A DNA stretch of 64,000 nt from the NCBI RefSeq assembly GCF_002797685.1, contig NZ_PGFH01000001.1, forward strand, positions 1,116,001-1,180,000. Direction: 5' to 3'. The DNA is from Salinibacterium amurskyense (GTDB taxonomy: Bacteria > Actinomycetota > Actinomycetes > Actinomycetales > Microbacteriaceae). Within the stretch, counting starts at the first letter, position 1. Each line of letters starts with the position of its first letter. The notes under the pieces were generated by a model. That model made no database searches and had not been told where the DNA came from. It saw only the letters and a program-made list of their open reading frames with translations. Both the position numbers and the translations under genes were made by a program. Below are positions 17,682 through 25,515 of this stretch, piece by piece.

Positions 17682-18206
17682 TTAAGCTTCGGGCGTCGCG
17701 CCGTCGGTCGCGATGCAGGCGTAGTCGGTCATGAGCGCGCCATCGTCGGTCGTGCGCTCGGAAATAATGAACTCCTGATCAGGGCGCTCGCCGTCAGCGA
17801 CAGTTTCCTTGAAGGCGCTGAAGGTTTCTGAGCAGGCTGACGAGACTGCGTTCTGCAATCCGCCGGCCTCAGTAATGGCGCTCTTGGCAAGTTCGCCCTT
17901 GCCGATCACGATGTGCGTGTGCTCCGCCGTGCACGGGGTAACTTCGGCTTCGCTGAGGTTAGATCCCTCCACAAACGTGAAGCAGTCATCCACGAGCAAT
18001 TGCGTGGAGCCAATGACGGTCGGTTCGAGTACCTGGCCAGCAGCATCCCGAGGAATTTCTGGAGAAAGTAGAGAGCACCCGGCGAGCGCAACTATGGCTG
18101 CAATGCTGAGAAACGTGGCGGTGGTGGCGCGCGTGAAGGCAGTCAAGAAAAATCCAGAGGTTCGAAATTGGCAGATGTGGAAAAAGTTGCCCAAAAGATG
18201 TGGCAT
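17682..18206 (-). CDS. Secreted lipoprotein of unknown function
   Basis: This protein of up to 174 residues has a hydrophobic segment ending in the lipobox VALAGC. From the ATG at 18206 the pre-lipobox part is 43 residues, long for a signal peptide. A TTG at 18146 would give a normal 23-residue one, so the start is uncertain. The mature part has three further Cys residues and a CFTFVEGSNLSEAEVTPCTAEH segment, similar to actinobacterial septum-formation/DUF4190-associated domains. Its 5' end lies just upstream of tRNA-Glu, whose promoter must overlap this gene. Function unknown. Confidence 0.65.
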   Translation of the reverse strand: MPHLLGNFFHICQFRTSGFFLTAFTRATTATFLSIAAIVALAGCSLLSPEIPRDAAGQVLEPTVIGSTQLLVDDCFTFVEGSNLSEAEVTPCTAEHTHIVIGKGELAKSAITEAGGLQNAVSSACSETFSAFKETVADGERPDQEFIISERTTDDGALMTDYACIATDGATPEA

Positions 18207-18225
18207 ACTTTTCTAGTTGTTGTGA

Positions 18226-18298
18226 GGCCCCATCGTATAGAGGCCTAGTACGCCGCCCTCTCACGGCGGTAACGCGGGTTCGAATCCCGCTGGGGTCA
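18226..18298 (+). tRNA. tRNA-Glu (CTC)
   Basis: The cloverleaf is complete: acceptor GGCCCCA pairs with TGGGGTC (one G-T pair), the anticodon stem CCGCC/GGCGG closes a loop CTCTCAC with anticodon CTC, and the T arm carries GGGTTCGAATCCC. The discriminator base is A and CCA is not encoded. It reads GAG codons. A possible extended -10 TGGCATACT lies at 18201-18209. Confidence 0.95.
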
Positions 18299-18306
18299 CA
18301 GTAGCA

Positions 18307-18344
18307 AAATCCCGGTCACGTTCGTTTGAACATGGCCGGGATTT
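18307..18344 (+). terminator. intrinsic terminator after tRNA-Glu
   Basis: AAATCCCGG (18307-18315) pairs with CCGGGATTT (18336-18344). Inside it GTTC-GTTT-GAAC (18320-18331) forms the tip, giving a nearly continuous long stem that ends in TTT. It begins 9 bp after the tRNA. Confidence 0.85.
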
Positions 18345-18554
18345 CATCGTTAACGGGACACCCAGTTCAGGGGGTTAACGGTGGCGTTCTGGAAGGCCGT
18401 TGGGCGCTCGCGGGAGTGTCATTTCCATTCACTCGGCGTAACAACGAGTAGCCGTACGAAAAAAGGCGACACAAACTCCATATCGTGTTGAATCAGGCAC
18501 AGGATGTAGTCCACCCATTCAGAAAACGGGGTCGACAACTCAAGGAGTATTGCT
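18345..18554. other. intergenic stretch before the flavoprotein gene
   Basis: No convincing ORF or RNA is visible in these 210 bases. Two TTGAAT/TTGTTG-like -35 candidates exist without a good -10 partner. AAGGAG at 18542-18547 is the ribosome binding site of the next gene. Confidence 0.5.
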
Positions 18555-19799
18555 ATGTCTGATGTCACCATTGCCCGTCCCGCAATCGAGAACCGGTGGG
18601 CTGAAGTCGCCCGCCCCACCACGCCAGAAGGGTGGCTCGCACGCGCTCAAGAAGTCTCCGACATCCTCGCGGCCGACGCTGTCGAGCGGGATGCCGCGAA
18701 CCAGCCTCCGCACGCCGAGGTTGCGCTTCTCAAAGACTCGGGGCTCGTTACGCTTCTCGGCCCGGTCGAGCATGGCGGTGGTGGGCAGACGTGGGACACC
18801 ACCTACAAAGTGATCCGCACCATTGCCCGGGGCGATGGCTCCATCGGGCAATTGCTCGGGTACCACTATCTGTGGGCGTGGGCGGCGCGCCTCGTCGCGA
18901 CCGAGGAGCAAGTTATTGCCGTAGAGAAGCACTACACGGAGAACAACTTCCTCTTCGGCGGCGCCGTGAACCCCCGCGACTCTGACCTAGTGGTCACGGA
19001 TGAAGGCGACGAGATCGTCTTCACCGGCAACAAGTCCTTCTCTACGGGAGGCGTCGTGTCTGACCTCACCGTGCTCGAGGGCATCCTCGAAGGAACCGAC
19101 ACTCACGTCTTCGCTATCGTGCCCACAGCTCAGCCTGCAATCGTGTTCAACGGGGACTGGGACAACCTCGGCCAGCGCCTGACCGAATCTGGCTCGGTGC
19201 AAATCAACGGCGTACGCACCGGATGGTCGTCAGCCCTCGGCTTCGTGAACAAAGAGTTCCAGTCACTCACCTACGGCACGCTCAATGTGCCCGCCATCCA
19301 ACTGGTGTTCGCGAACTTCTATCTCGGCATCGCGCAGGGAGCGATCGAAGCAGCATCCTCGTACACTCGCACCAAGAGCCGCGCCTGGCCCTACGGCGGC
19401 GATAACAAAGCTCACGCGAGCGAGGAGTGGTACATCCTGGCTGGCTATGGCGAGCTGCAGTCGAAACTCTGGGCGGATGAGGCCCTGCTCGATGCGGTCG
19501 GCAGCGAGATCAGTGCCGTGCTTCACGCGCCGCGCGCCGAGCTCACCGAACGCCGTCGTGGCGAAATCGCGGTGCGGATTGCAGCAGGAAAACTGCGCAT
19601 CAGTGACGACGGTTTGGACGTCGCGACGAAGGTGTTCGAGCTGACGGGTGCTCGGGCATCCGCCAACTCAGTGGGGCTCGATATCTACTGGCGCAACCTG
19701 CGCACCCACAGCCTGCACGACCCTGCGCCGTACAAGAAGCGCGAAGTTGGTCAATACGTGCTGCTCAACGAAGTGCCCGAGCCGAGCTGGTACACCTAG
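18555..19799 (+). CDS. Acyl-CoA dehydrogenase-fold flavin monooxygenase (DszC/SfnB type)
   Basis: This 414-residue protein has the acyl-CoA dehydrogenase fold: N-terminal helical part, mid beta domain with GNKSFSTGG near residue 157, and a C-terminal helical domain. The ending RNLRTHSLHDP...KKREVGQYVLLNE is typical of the DszC/SfnB group, reduced-flavin-dependent monooxygenases that attack organosulfur compounds under sulfur limitation, rather than beta-oxidation enzymes. AAGGAG lies 7 nt before the ATG. No partner flavin reductase or sulfonate transporter is visible nearby, so the sulfur role is inference from the family. Its TAG overlaps the stop of the convergent DsbA-like gene through the shared CTAG. 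Confidence 0.8.
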   Translation: MSDVTIARPAIENRWAEVARPTTPEGWLARAQEVSDILAADAVERDAANQPPHAEVALLKDSGLVTLLGPVEHGGGGQTWDTTYKVIRTIARGDGSIGQLLGYHYLWAWAARLVATEEQVIAVEKHYTENNFLFGGAVNPRDSDLVVTDEGDEIVFTGNKSFSTGGVVSDLTVLEGILEGTDTHVFAIVPTAQPAIVFNGDWDNLGQRLTESGSVQINGVRTGWSSALGFVNKEFQSLTYGTLNVPAIQLVFANFYLGIAQGAIEAASSYTRTKSRAWPYGGDNKAHASEEWYILAGYGELQSKLWADEALLDAVGSEISAVLHAPRAELTERRRGEIAVRIAAGKLRISDDGLDVATKVFELTGARASANSVGLDIYWRNLRTHSLHDPAPYKKREVGQYVLLNEVPEPSWYT

Positions 19800-20458
19800 C
19801 CCTTGACTGCGGCGTCAACAGCCTCTGGCAGATTCTCGAGACGGCTCGTCTCGATGTATTCGTCATTCACGAAGAAGGTGGGAGTGCTGTTGACGCCCAG
19901 CTCAACACCGGCGTCGAAGTCGGCCTCGACGCGCGCCTGAGTGGCGGGGTCGGCAACGGCGGCATCATAGGCATCCATATCGAGGCCGATCTCTTCTGCC
20001 AGCGCGCGGAAGGCATCCGTCTGCGGAGGAGTGCCGCCGGCCCAGTCGCCCTGAGTTTCGAAGAGTCGCTGGTACATGGCCTCGAACTCACCCTGCTGGG
20101 CAGCAGCCTCGGCGGCGATAGCGGCATCCATCGAGTTGAGGTGGCTGGGCAGCGGAAAGTAGCGAACGACGTAGTTGATGTCGCCCTCGTAGACCTCGCG
20201 CATCGCCTCGACATACGGGTAGAACTGGCCACATGCGCCACACTCGAAGTCGAGGAACTCGACGATCGTCACGGCGTCCGTCCCGACGTTATCGACGTAG
20301 TTCGAGTCGCTGGCCACAGTGGAAGCGAGCTCCTGGGAACCGGTGCTGCTGGCGGTCTCGGAGTCCGCGTTCTTGGCCGTGACGTACACGAACACGAAGG
20401 CGGCAACGAGCGCGAGAATCCCCAGCGCGGCAAAAGTGGGCAGGAGGGCTTTCTTCAC
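19796..20458 (-). CDS. Membrane-anchored DsbA-like thioredoxin-fold protein
   Basis: This 220-residue protein has an N-terminal membrane anchor (about residues 6-28) and a DsbA-type domain. The active-site motif FECGACGQFYP gives CGAC near residues 74-77, and STPTFFVND near residue 191 contains the cis-proline. It belongs to the DsbA/DSBA-like oxidoreductases of Gram-positive bacteria that act outside the membrane. The ATG overlaps the stop of the P-type ATPase gene by 4 bp, making it the third gene of the cmtR operon. A redox role in metal stress, such as thiol repair or metal binding, is inference from the operon. Confidence 0.85.
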   Translation of the reverse strand: MKKALLPTFAALGILALVAAFVFVYVTAKNADSETASSTGSQELASTVASDSNYVDNVGTDAVTIVEFLDFECGACGQFYPYVEAMREVYEGDINYVVRYFPLPSHLNSMDAAIAAEAAAQQGEFEAMYQRLFETQGDWAGGTPPQTDAFRALAEEIGLDMDAYDAAVADPATQARVEADFDAGVELGVNSTPTFFVNDEYIETSRLENLPEAVDAAVKG

Positions 20459-22473
20459 ACGAGACTCCGAACGTGCTGGGGTTGACGGCGATCGCCCAGT
20501 ACTGAGCGTGAATCAAGGCTACGGGAAAGCCTCGCCGCGCGGAGGCCGTTCAGGATAACGACCAGCTCCGCGAGCTCGTGCACGAGCACCACTCCCGCCA
20601 ACCCAAGAACACCTGTGAGCGCCAGCGGAAAAAGACCAATAATGATCGCGAGCGACAGCACGATATTGCCCGTCATGATGCGACGCCCGCGCCGCGCATG
20701 AAGCAACGCCACCGGAATGAGGCGCAGGTCGCTGCCGGTGAAAGCGACATCCGCCGACTCGACTGCAGCAGCGGATCCGGTAGCGCCCATTGCGATGCCG
20801 ACATCGGCCGTCGCGAGAGCGGGGGCGTCGTTGATGCCGTCGCCGATCATCGCCGTGGGGGAGTCGTTCGTCAGGGTGGAGATGGCACTCGCTTTATCGG
20901 CGGGCAGCAGCTCGGCGCGCACATCACTGATGCCCGCCTCGCGCGCGATCGTGGCTGCCGTGCGTGCGTTGTCCCCCGTGAGCATGAGAGTGCGGATGCC
21001 CGCGCTCGCCAACTGTTCAACAGCTTCCGCAGCCTCGGGCCGCAGTTCGTCGCGGATGCCGAGGAGTCCGATCACGATGCCCTCGCGCTCGATCGCCATC
21101 ACCGTCATGCCGTCGTCGGCCAGGCGCAGGGCGGCAGGCGACAGTTCGCCCGCATCCATCCACCGGGTGCTTCCGGCGCGCACGGAAATACCGTTGAGCG
21201 TGCCCGATATTCCGCGACCGGCATCTTCGCGAACGTTCTCGGCTTCGGCGTGCACAGGCCGCTCGGCGAGTACTGCATGGGCGAGCGGGTGCGTGCTGTG
21301 AGTTTCGAGCGCGGCGGCGATACTGAGCACCTCGTCACGGGTCACGGTAGCCAGCGTTTCGACCGCAACAACGCTGGGGCGATTCTGGGTGAGCGTGCCG
21401 GTCTTGTCGAAAGCAACCGTGCGGATGCTGCCCATCCGTTCAAAGGGGGCGCCCGACTTCACGATGATGCCGAGCTTGCTTGCCGACCCAATGGCCGAAA
21501 TGACGGTCACGGGAACGGCGATCGCGAGAGCGCACGGAGACGCGGCGACGAGCACGACGAGCGCACGTTCGGTCCAGAGCTCAGGATCACCGACGAGGAA
21601 GCCGAAGCCGACTATCGCAGCAGCTACCCCCAGCACGATCGGTACGAGGGGGCGCGCGATTCGGTCGGCCAGGCGGGCACGATCGCCCTTACGCGCGTTC
21701 GCTTCCTCAACCAGGCGCACGATCGTCGTGAGCGAATTGTCGGTGCCGTTCGCCGTGGTGCGGATGCGGAGGGCACCGTCTCCATTGATGGAGCCGGCAA
21801 GAACGGTGCCGCCGGTATCGACCGCGGCGGGGAGTGATTCGCCCGTTACCGCGGAGGTGTCGACGCTGCCGCGACCGCTCGTAACCACGCCATCCGTCGC
21901 TACGCGTTCGCCCGCGCGCACGACGAGCAGATCGCCGACCACAATGTCGCGAGCCGGCAGGGTGAGCAGTTTCCCGTCTCGTTCGATCAGCGCCGTGTCG
22001 GGGATGAGGGAGAGAAGAGCGCGCAAGCCAGAGCGCGCACGATCCATTGCGCGATCTTCGAGCGCCTCGGCGATCGAGAACAGAAAAGCGAGGGCGGCCG
22101 CTTCGCCAACGTGACCCAGGAGCACTGCCCCCACGGCCGCAATCGTCATGAGCAAGCCGACGCCCAGCGAGCCGCGCAGGAGACGGCGTACGGCGCCGGG
22201 CACAAACGTTGCCGCGCCCGCGAGCAAACTCACACCTTGCAGCCCGGTAACGATCCATTCTGCTGCGCCCGACCACAGTGCAACGACGGATGCCGCGAGC
22301 AGAACACCCGAGGCCGCCGGCAGAGCGAGTCCTCGGTCGTGCCACCACGGGGCGAGATCGTCGTGCACCGCGACAGCGGGGCTAGTGCTGGCTCCGTCGG
22401 CGGGAGCGGCCGCAGAGGAATCGGCGCCGCGGGGCGTGCGTGGGGCATCCACTCCGCAGCATTCTTCGCTCAC
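20455..22473 (-). CDS. Heavy-metal translocating P1B-type ATPase (Cd/Zn/Pb-type)
   Basis: This 672-residue ATP-driven metal exporter has an SPC metal motif with Cys314, the phosphorylation motif DKTGT with Asp356, and GDGINDAP near residue 563. No N-terminal HMA Cys pair is present; the first 60 residues are a soluble tail with CC near residue 4. The SPC motif with a downstream HELAELVVILNGLRA segment (about residues 627-641) resembles Cd/Zn/Pb pumps (ZntA/CadA) rather than the copper-type CPC. It overlaps both neighbours by 4 bp. CmtR homology favours Cd2+/Pb2+ as substrates. Confidence 0.92.
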   Translation of the reverse strand: MSEECCGVDAPRTPRGADSSAAAPADGASTSPAVAVHDDLAPWWHDRGLALPAASGVLLAASVVALWSGAAEWIVTGLQGVSLLAGAATFVPGAVRRLLRGSLGVGLLMTIAAVGAVLLGHVGEAAALAFLFSIAEALEDRAMDRARSGLRALLSLIPDTALIERDGKLLTLPARDIVVGDLLVVRAGERVATDGVVTSGRGSVDTSAVTGESLPAAVDTGGTVLAGSINGDGALRIRTTANGTDNSLTTIVRLVEEANARKGDRARLADRIARPLVPIVLGVAAAIVGFGFLVGDPELWTERALVVLVAASPCALAIAVPVTVISAIGSASKLGIIVKSGAPFERMGSIRTVAFDKTGTLTQNRPSVVAVETLATVTRDEVLSIAAALETHSTHPLAHAVLAERPVHAEAENVREDAGRGISGTLNGISVRAGSTRWMDAGELSPAALRLADDGMTVMAIEREGIVIGLLGIRDELRPEAAEAVEQLASAGIRTLMLTGDNARTAATIAREAGISDVRAELLPADKASAISTLTNDSPTAMIGDGINDAPALATADVGIAMGATGSAAAVESADVAFTGSDLRLIPVALLHARRGRRIMTGNIVLSLAIIIGLFPLALTGVLGLAGVVLVHELAELVVILNGLRAARLSRSLDSRSVLGDRRQPQHVRSLV

Positions 22474-22841
22474 GCGGTCACCTCCGTTGCCGTTGCCGGG
22501 GTGCAGCAGAACGGATCATTGCAGTTATCGCCAGCGCACGGTGTGCCGTCATCAACGGCGAGCACAACGTTCACGACGTCGTTGAGAGCATGGGCAAGAT
22601 GGGGGTCCGAAATCTCGTAGCGAGTCGACCGCCCTTCAGGCGTCGCCACTACAAGTCCGCAGCCGCGCAGGCACGTGAGGTGGTTAGAGACGTTGCTGCG
22701 CGTGAGCTCAAGGTCGTGGGCCAGCTGTACGGGATAGCCGGGCTTGTCGAGCAGGGAGAGCAGGATGCGCGCCCGAGTGGGGTCAGCCATGGCGCGACCT
22801 AAACGGTTCATGACGTCGACGCGAGAAGCAATGGTCAGCAT
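22470..22841 (-). CDS. cmtR: ArsR/SmtB family metal sensor, CmtR-like
   Basis: From ATG at 22841 the protein has 123 residues and aligns closely with Mycobacterium tuberculosis CmtR, including RSNVSNHL (recognition helix), CLRGCG and VVLAVD. The CmtR Cd/Pb ligands Cys57, Cys61 and Cys102 fall at exactly these positions here, which supports this start over ATG at 22874. Extra Cys residues (107, 112, 113) near the C-terminus could add ligands. TATAGT (minus strand 22853-22848) lies 6 nt before the ATG, suggesting a leaderless mRNA. The gene heads the operon cmtR - ATPase - DsbA-like, with ATGA overlaps. Confidence 0.9.
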   Translation of the reverse strand: MLTIASRVDVMNRLGRAMADPTRARILLSLLDKPGYPVQLAHDLELTRSNVSNHLTCLRGCGLVVATPEGRSTRYEISDPHLAHALNDVVNVVLAVDDGTPCAGDNCNDPFCCTPATATEVTA

Positions 22842-22853
22842 GTGCTGACTATA
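22834..22853 (-). promoter_or_regulatory. cmtR promoter -10 and inverted repeat at the start codon
   Basis: GTCAGCA-TG-TGCTGAC (22834-22849) is a 7+2+7 inverted repeat centred on the cmtR ATG, next to -10 TATAGT (22853-22848). If transcription starts at the ATG, a dimer bound here would cover the transcription start. ArsR-family operators are typically such inverted repeats. The published CmtR operator has a different sequence to my knowledge, so the assignment is inference. Confidence 0.5.
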
Positions 22854-22937
22854 CAGCGAGTACTGACCGAACATCGACGTCTGAAACTGTGAGTTCTCCC
22901 GCGTTGCCCGCGCGCACGTCGGCTATCATGGGGCACG

Positions 22938-23042
22938 CGAAGGGGAGTATCCCACCTCGTTGTCCTCGTCAATACGAACCACTCAGTAGTGGTTCCGGGG
23001 CAGCGGCATCCACTCGGTTTCTGGATGCGGGAGAGACTTTCG
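22938..23042 (+). promoter_or_regulatory. yybP-ykoY family (Mn2+) riboswitch upstream of terC
   Basis: The segment contains the consensus landmarks in order: GGGGAGTAT (22942-22950), CTCGTCAATACG, a hairpin ACCACTCAGTAGTGGT, CCGGGG, a second hairpin GCATCC...GGATGC, and GAGACTTTCG. The closing helix P1 is CGAAGG (22938-22943) with CTTTCG (23037-23042). yybP-ykoY RNAs sense Mn2+ and often precede terC/yoaB-type genes. A -10-like TATCAT lies at 22924-22929. A covariance-model search would confirm it. Confidence 0.85.
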
Positions 23043-23062
23043 AGACCTGCTACGCCTCGAAA
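23038..23062 (+). promoter_or_regulatory. riboswitch expression platform hairpin
   Basis: TTTCGAG (23038-23044) pairs perfectly with CTCGAAA (23056-23062). This hairpin uses the 3' strand of riboswitch helix P1, so the two are mutually exclusive, as expected for a switch. It lies 18 nt before the TTG start of terC and lacks a T-tract, so translational control is more likely than termination. Confidence 0.6.
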
Positions 23063-23079
23063 CCCTCGAATGGATTCTC

Positions 23080-24081
23080 TTGACCACTCTGCCTATCTGG
23101 TTCGAAGTCACGTCGCTGACTGTGCTGCTGATCATCCTCGCAGCCGACCTCATCATGGCGTACAAGCGCCCGCACATCCCGAGCACTAAAGAATCCGCGC
23201 TGTGGGTTGGCTTCTACGTCACGCTCGCGCTGATCTTTGCGCTCATGATGTTCTTACTGGGCGACGTGGAGCAGGCCGGACAATTCATTGCCGGTTGGGT
23301 CACGGAGTACAGCCTCTCGATTGACAACCTCTTTGTGTTCGTCATCATCATGGGGCGCTTCTCGGTGCCGCGAAAGTACCAGCAAGAGGTGCTGATGGTG
23401 GGCATCCTGATTGCTCTCGTATTGCGCGGAATCTTCATTCTTCTCGGCGCTCAGCTCATCGAGAACTTCAGCTTCATCTTCTACATCTTCGGTGCGTTCT
23501 TGCTCTACACGGCGATCCGCCAAGTGTTCGAAGACCACGACAGCATGGAAGAAACCGAGAGCGGAATCATCCGTTTCCTGCGCAAGCGCATCAACATTTC
23601 GCCGACGTTCGACGGCGGCAAGGTGCGCACGGTCATCGATGGCAAGAAGGTCTTCACGCCGATCCTTGTCGTGTTCGTTGCACTCGGCATCACCGACCTT
23701 GTCTTTGCGATCGACTCGATCCCGGCGATCTTCGGAATCACGACCGACCCCTTCATCGTCTTCACGGCCAACATCTTCGCGCTTATGGGGCTTCGCCAGC
23801 TGTACTTCCTGCTCGGCGACCTCATCGACAAGCTCGAGTACCTGCACTACGGCATCGCCTTCGTGCTCGGCTTCATCGGGGTGAAGTTGTTCTTCCACGC
23901 GATGCACGTCAACGAGTTGCCCTTCATCAACGGGGGAGAGCCGCTGCTGTGGGCGCCCGAAATTGGCACGTGGACCTCGCTCGTCGTGATTCTTGTAGCC
24001 ATGGCTGTTGCCGTGATCGCGAGCCTTCTCAAGATGAGCCGCGACAAGAAGCGTGAAGCTATCTCGGTCGACAGTGAGTAA
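23080..24081 (+). CDS. TerC family integral membrane protein (probable Mn2+ exporter)
   Basis: This 333-residue membrane protein has about nine hydrophobic segments, with EYSLSIDNLFVFVIIM near residue 77 and FAIDSIPAIFGI near residue 210, the acidic membrane motifs of the TerC family. Bacterial TerC homologues under yybP-ykoY control export Mn2+ or metallate secreted enzymes. The TTG at 23080 is used as start because the first membrane helix begins right after it. No strong Shine-Dalgarno is seen, and the riboswitch hairpin ends 17 nt upstream. A tellurite-resistance role is a historical family name and not implied. Confidence 0.9.
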   Translation: MTTLPIWFEVTSLTVLLIILAADLIMAYKRPHIPSTKESALWVGFYVTLALIFALMMFLLGDVEQAGQFIAGWVTEYSLSIDNLFVFVIIMGRFSVPRKYQQEVLMVGILIALVLRGIFILLGAQLIENFSFIFYIFGAFLLYTAIRQVFEDHDSMEETESGIIRFLRKRINISPTFDGGKVRTVIDGKKVFTPILVVFVALGITDLVFAIDSIPAIFGITTDPFIVFTANIFALMGLRQLYFLLGDLIDKLEYLHYGIAFVLGFIGVKLFFHAMHVNELPFINGGEPLLWAPEIGTWTSLVVILVAMAVAVIASLLKMSRDKKREAISVDSE

Positions 24082-24130
24082 AGGCAGCTCGCCGGTAGCG
24101 CTCGTCGCCTAACGGCTCAGTCCTCACAAC

Positions 24131-24187
24131 AAACGCGCGGTGTCTGCACCCTGAGCTAAAGCTCGTGGGCGCAGCCACCGCGCGTTT
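24131..24187. terminator. bidirectional terminator between terC and the amino acid dehydrogenase gene
   Basis: AAACGCGCGGTG (24131-24142) pairs with CACCGCGCGTTT (24176-24187). Inner CTGC/GCAG and GAGC/GCTC pairs continue the stem to a TAAA tip. It ends in TTT on the + strand and, read leftward, also in TTT. Confidence 0.88.
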
Positions 24188-24215
24188 CTGTTGTTGCGAA
24201 AGAGTGCGCGAAAGG

Positions 24216-25304
24216 CTAGATCGTGGTGACGAGGCGAGACTGCGCGAGGCGCTCCGCCGCGTCCAAGGTGGTGATGCCCTGGGCTGAGGCGTCGCGGAAG
24301 ATGGTCGTGACCGTGTCACCGATAGCTTCCACGCGCTTCGCGATCGCGTCAGCATCCGCATCGGGTTCTGAAGCCATGTCGAGGTAGATCACGCCTCCGC
24401 CGTTGACCACGAAGTCGGGAGCCCAGAGGATGCCGCGCTCGGCCAGTGCTTCTGCGCCGTCGTGCTGCGCGAGCTGGTTGTTGGCCGCGCCCACGACACC
24501 GCTGACGTTGAGTTCGCGGATGACGCGGGGGCTCAGCACGCCACCCAGACCACAGGGAACAAAGATGTCGGCCACCACGCTGTGGGCCTCTTCGACGTCA
24601 ACCCAGTTGGCATCGAGCTCGGCGGCGAGCAGTTTGCGGTCGAGGTTCACGTCGGTGACGGTGAGCACGGCGCCGGCGGCGGTGAGTGAACGCGCGAGGC
24701 GGCCACCGACCTGGCCGAGGCCCGAGATGATGAGGTGGCGACCAGCAAGGTCGCGCGTACCGAAGAGGGCTTCGCAGGTGGCGAGGATGCTCGCGTGAAC
24801 GCCAGCGGCAGTCGCGTCCGCGGGTTCACCGGCTCCACCCTGATCGGCGGGGAGACCACAGACGTGTTCGGTGCGCTCCGCAACAACCGACATGAGTTCG
24901 GCGCTCGTGCCGACATCCTCTGCCGTCATGTACGCGCCGTTGAGGCTTTCGATGGCGTCGCCCAGATCGAGCATCGCATCGCGCTTCTGTTCGGTCGTCA
25001 GCGTGACACCCATCGGAATATGGATGACCGACTTTCCGCCACCGCGGTTGAGGCCGGCGGCCGAGTTCTTGAGCGTCATCGCGGCAGAGAGTCGCAGGGA
25101 GTCTGCAACGGCATCCGTCCAGTGTGGGTAGTTCCACATTCGGGCGCCGCCGAGGGCCTGACCGAGAACGGTCGAGTGGACTGCGACGCTGATGATCAGG
25201 CCGGAGCGCTTGCCCGTTGAAACGAGAACTCTCTCGTGACTGAATTCGGCGTTTTCGAGAGCGGAGACCGGGGCCTCGAGCGTCGTGGATGCTTGCGTAA
25301 TCAT
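24216..25304 (-). CDS. Glu/Leu/Phe/Val dehydrogenase (leucine/valine dehydrogenase type)
   Basis: This 362-residue NAD-dependent oxidative deaminase has MTLKNSAAGLNRGGGKSVI near residues 73-91, with the substrate-binding and catalytic lysines of branched-chain amino acid dehydrogenases, and a Rossmann motif ISGLGQVGGRLA near residue 190. It converts valine, leucine or isoleucine to 2-oxo acids plus ammonium, feeding branched-chain precursors or catabolism. AGGAG lies 6 nt before ATG 25304, which fixes the start. The frame stays open far upstream, but that part is antisense to the next gene and has no family similarity. Confidence 0.9.
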   Translation of the reverse strand: MITQASTTLEAPVSALENAEFSHERVLVSTGKRSGLIISVAVHSTVLGQALGGARMWNYPHWTDAVADSLRLSAAMTLKNSAAGLNRGGGKSVIHIPMGVTLTTEQKRDAMLDLGDAIESLNGAYMTAEDVGTSAELMSVVAERTEHVCGLPADQGGAGEPADATAAGVHASILATCEALFGTRDLAGRHLIISGLGQVGGRLARSLTAAGAVLTVTDVNLDRKLLAAELDANWVDVEEAHSVVADIFVPCGLGGVLSPRVIRELNVSGVVGAANNQLAQHDGAEALAERGILWAPDFVVNGGGVIYLDMASEPDADADAIAKRVEAIGDTVTTIFRDASAQGITTLDAAERLAQSRLVTTI

Positions 25305-25515
25305 GTACTTCTCCTGCGTGTGGGCCTTGTGGGCAAAACAACAAAATGGCAAGTGGTGGTAGCACGAGGGTGGTGCGCTCTGGTCAGCATACCGCTGGGC
25401 TTCGGTGCTGTCGCCTGTTCCCCAGTGGCTTATGATCTGACCATTGCTTAGACCGTCAGGAACGGTCGTCGCCGCCCCGCTCTGCGGTGTACGCCGATGA
25501 CAGAGAGTGCAGTTG
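25305..25515. other. divergent intergenic region
   Basis: This is the 211-bp spacer between the dehydrogenase and the small membrane protein gene. GACCGT-CAGGA-ACGGTC (25451-25467) is a short hairpin, and TATGAT near 25431 is a possible rightward -10. A GGTGGTAGCACG stretch resembles a T-box end, but no specifier or antiterminator is visible. Confidence 0.35.

Noticed and set aside
18201-18225. Complete -35/-10 promoter for tRNA-Glu
   Set aside because: Only an extended -10-like TGGCATACT is seen; the nearby TTGCCC is too close (11 bp) to be its -35.
25340-25400. T-box-like GGTGGTAGCACG before the small membrane protein and leuC
   Set aside because: No stem I, specifier loop or antiterminator could be found, and the next gene is not an amino acid or tRNA synthetase gene.
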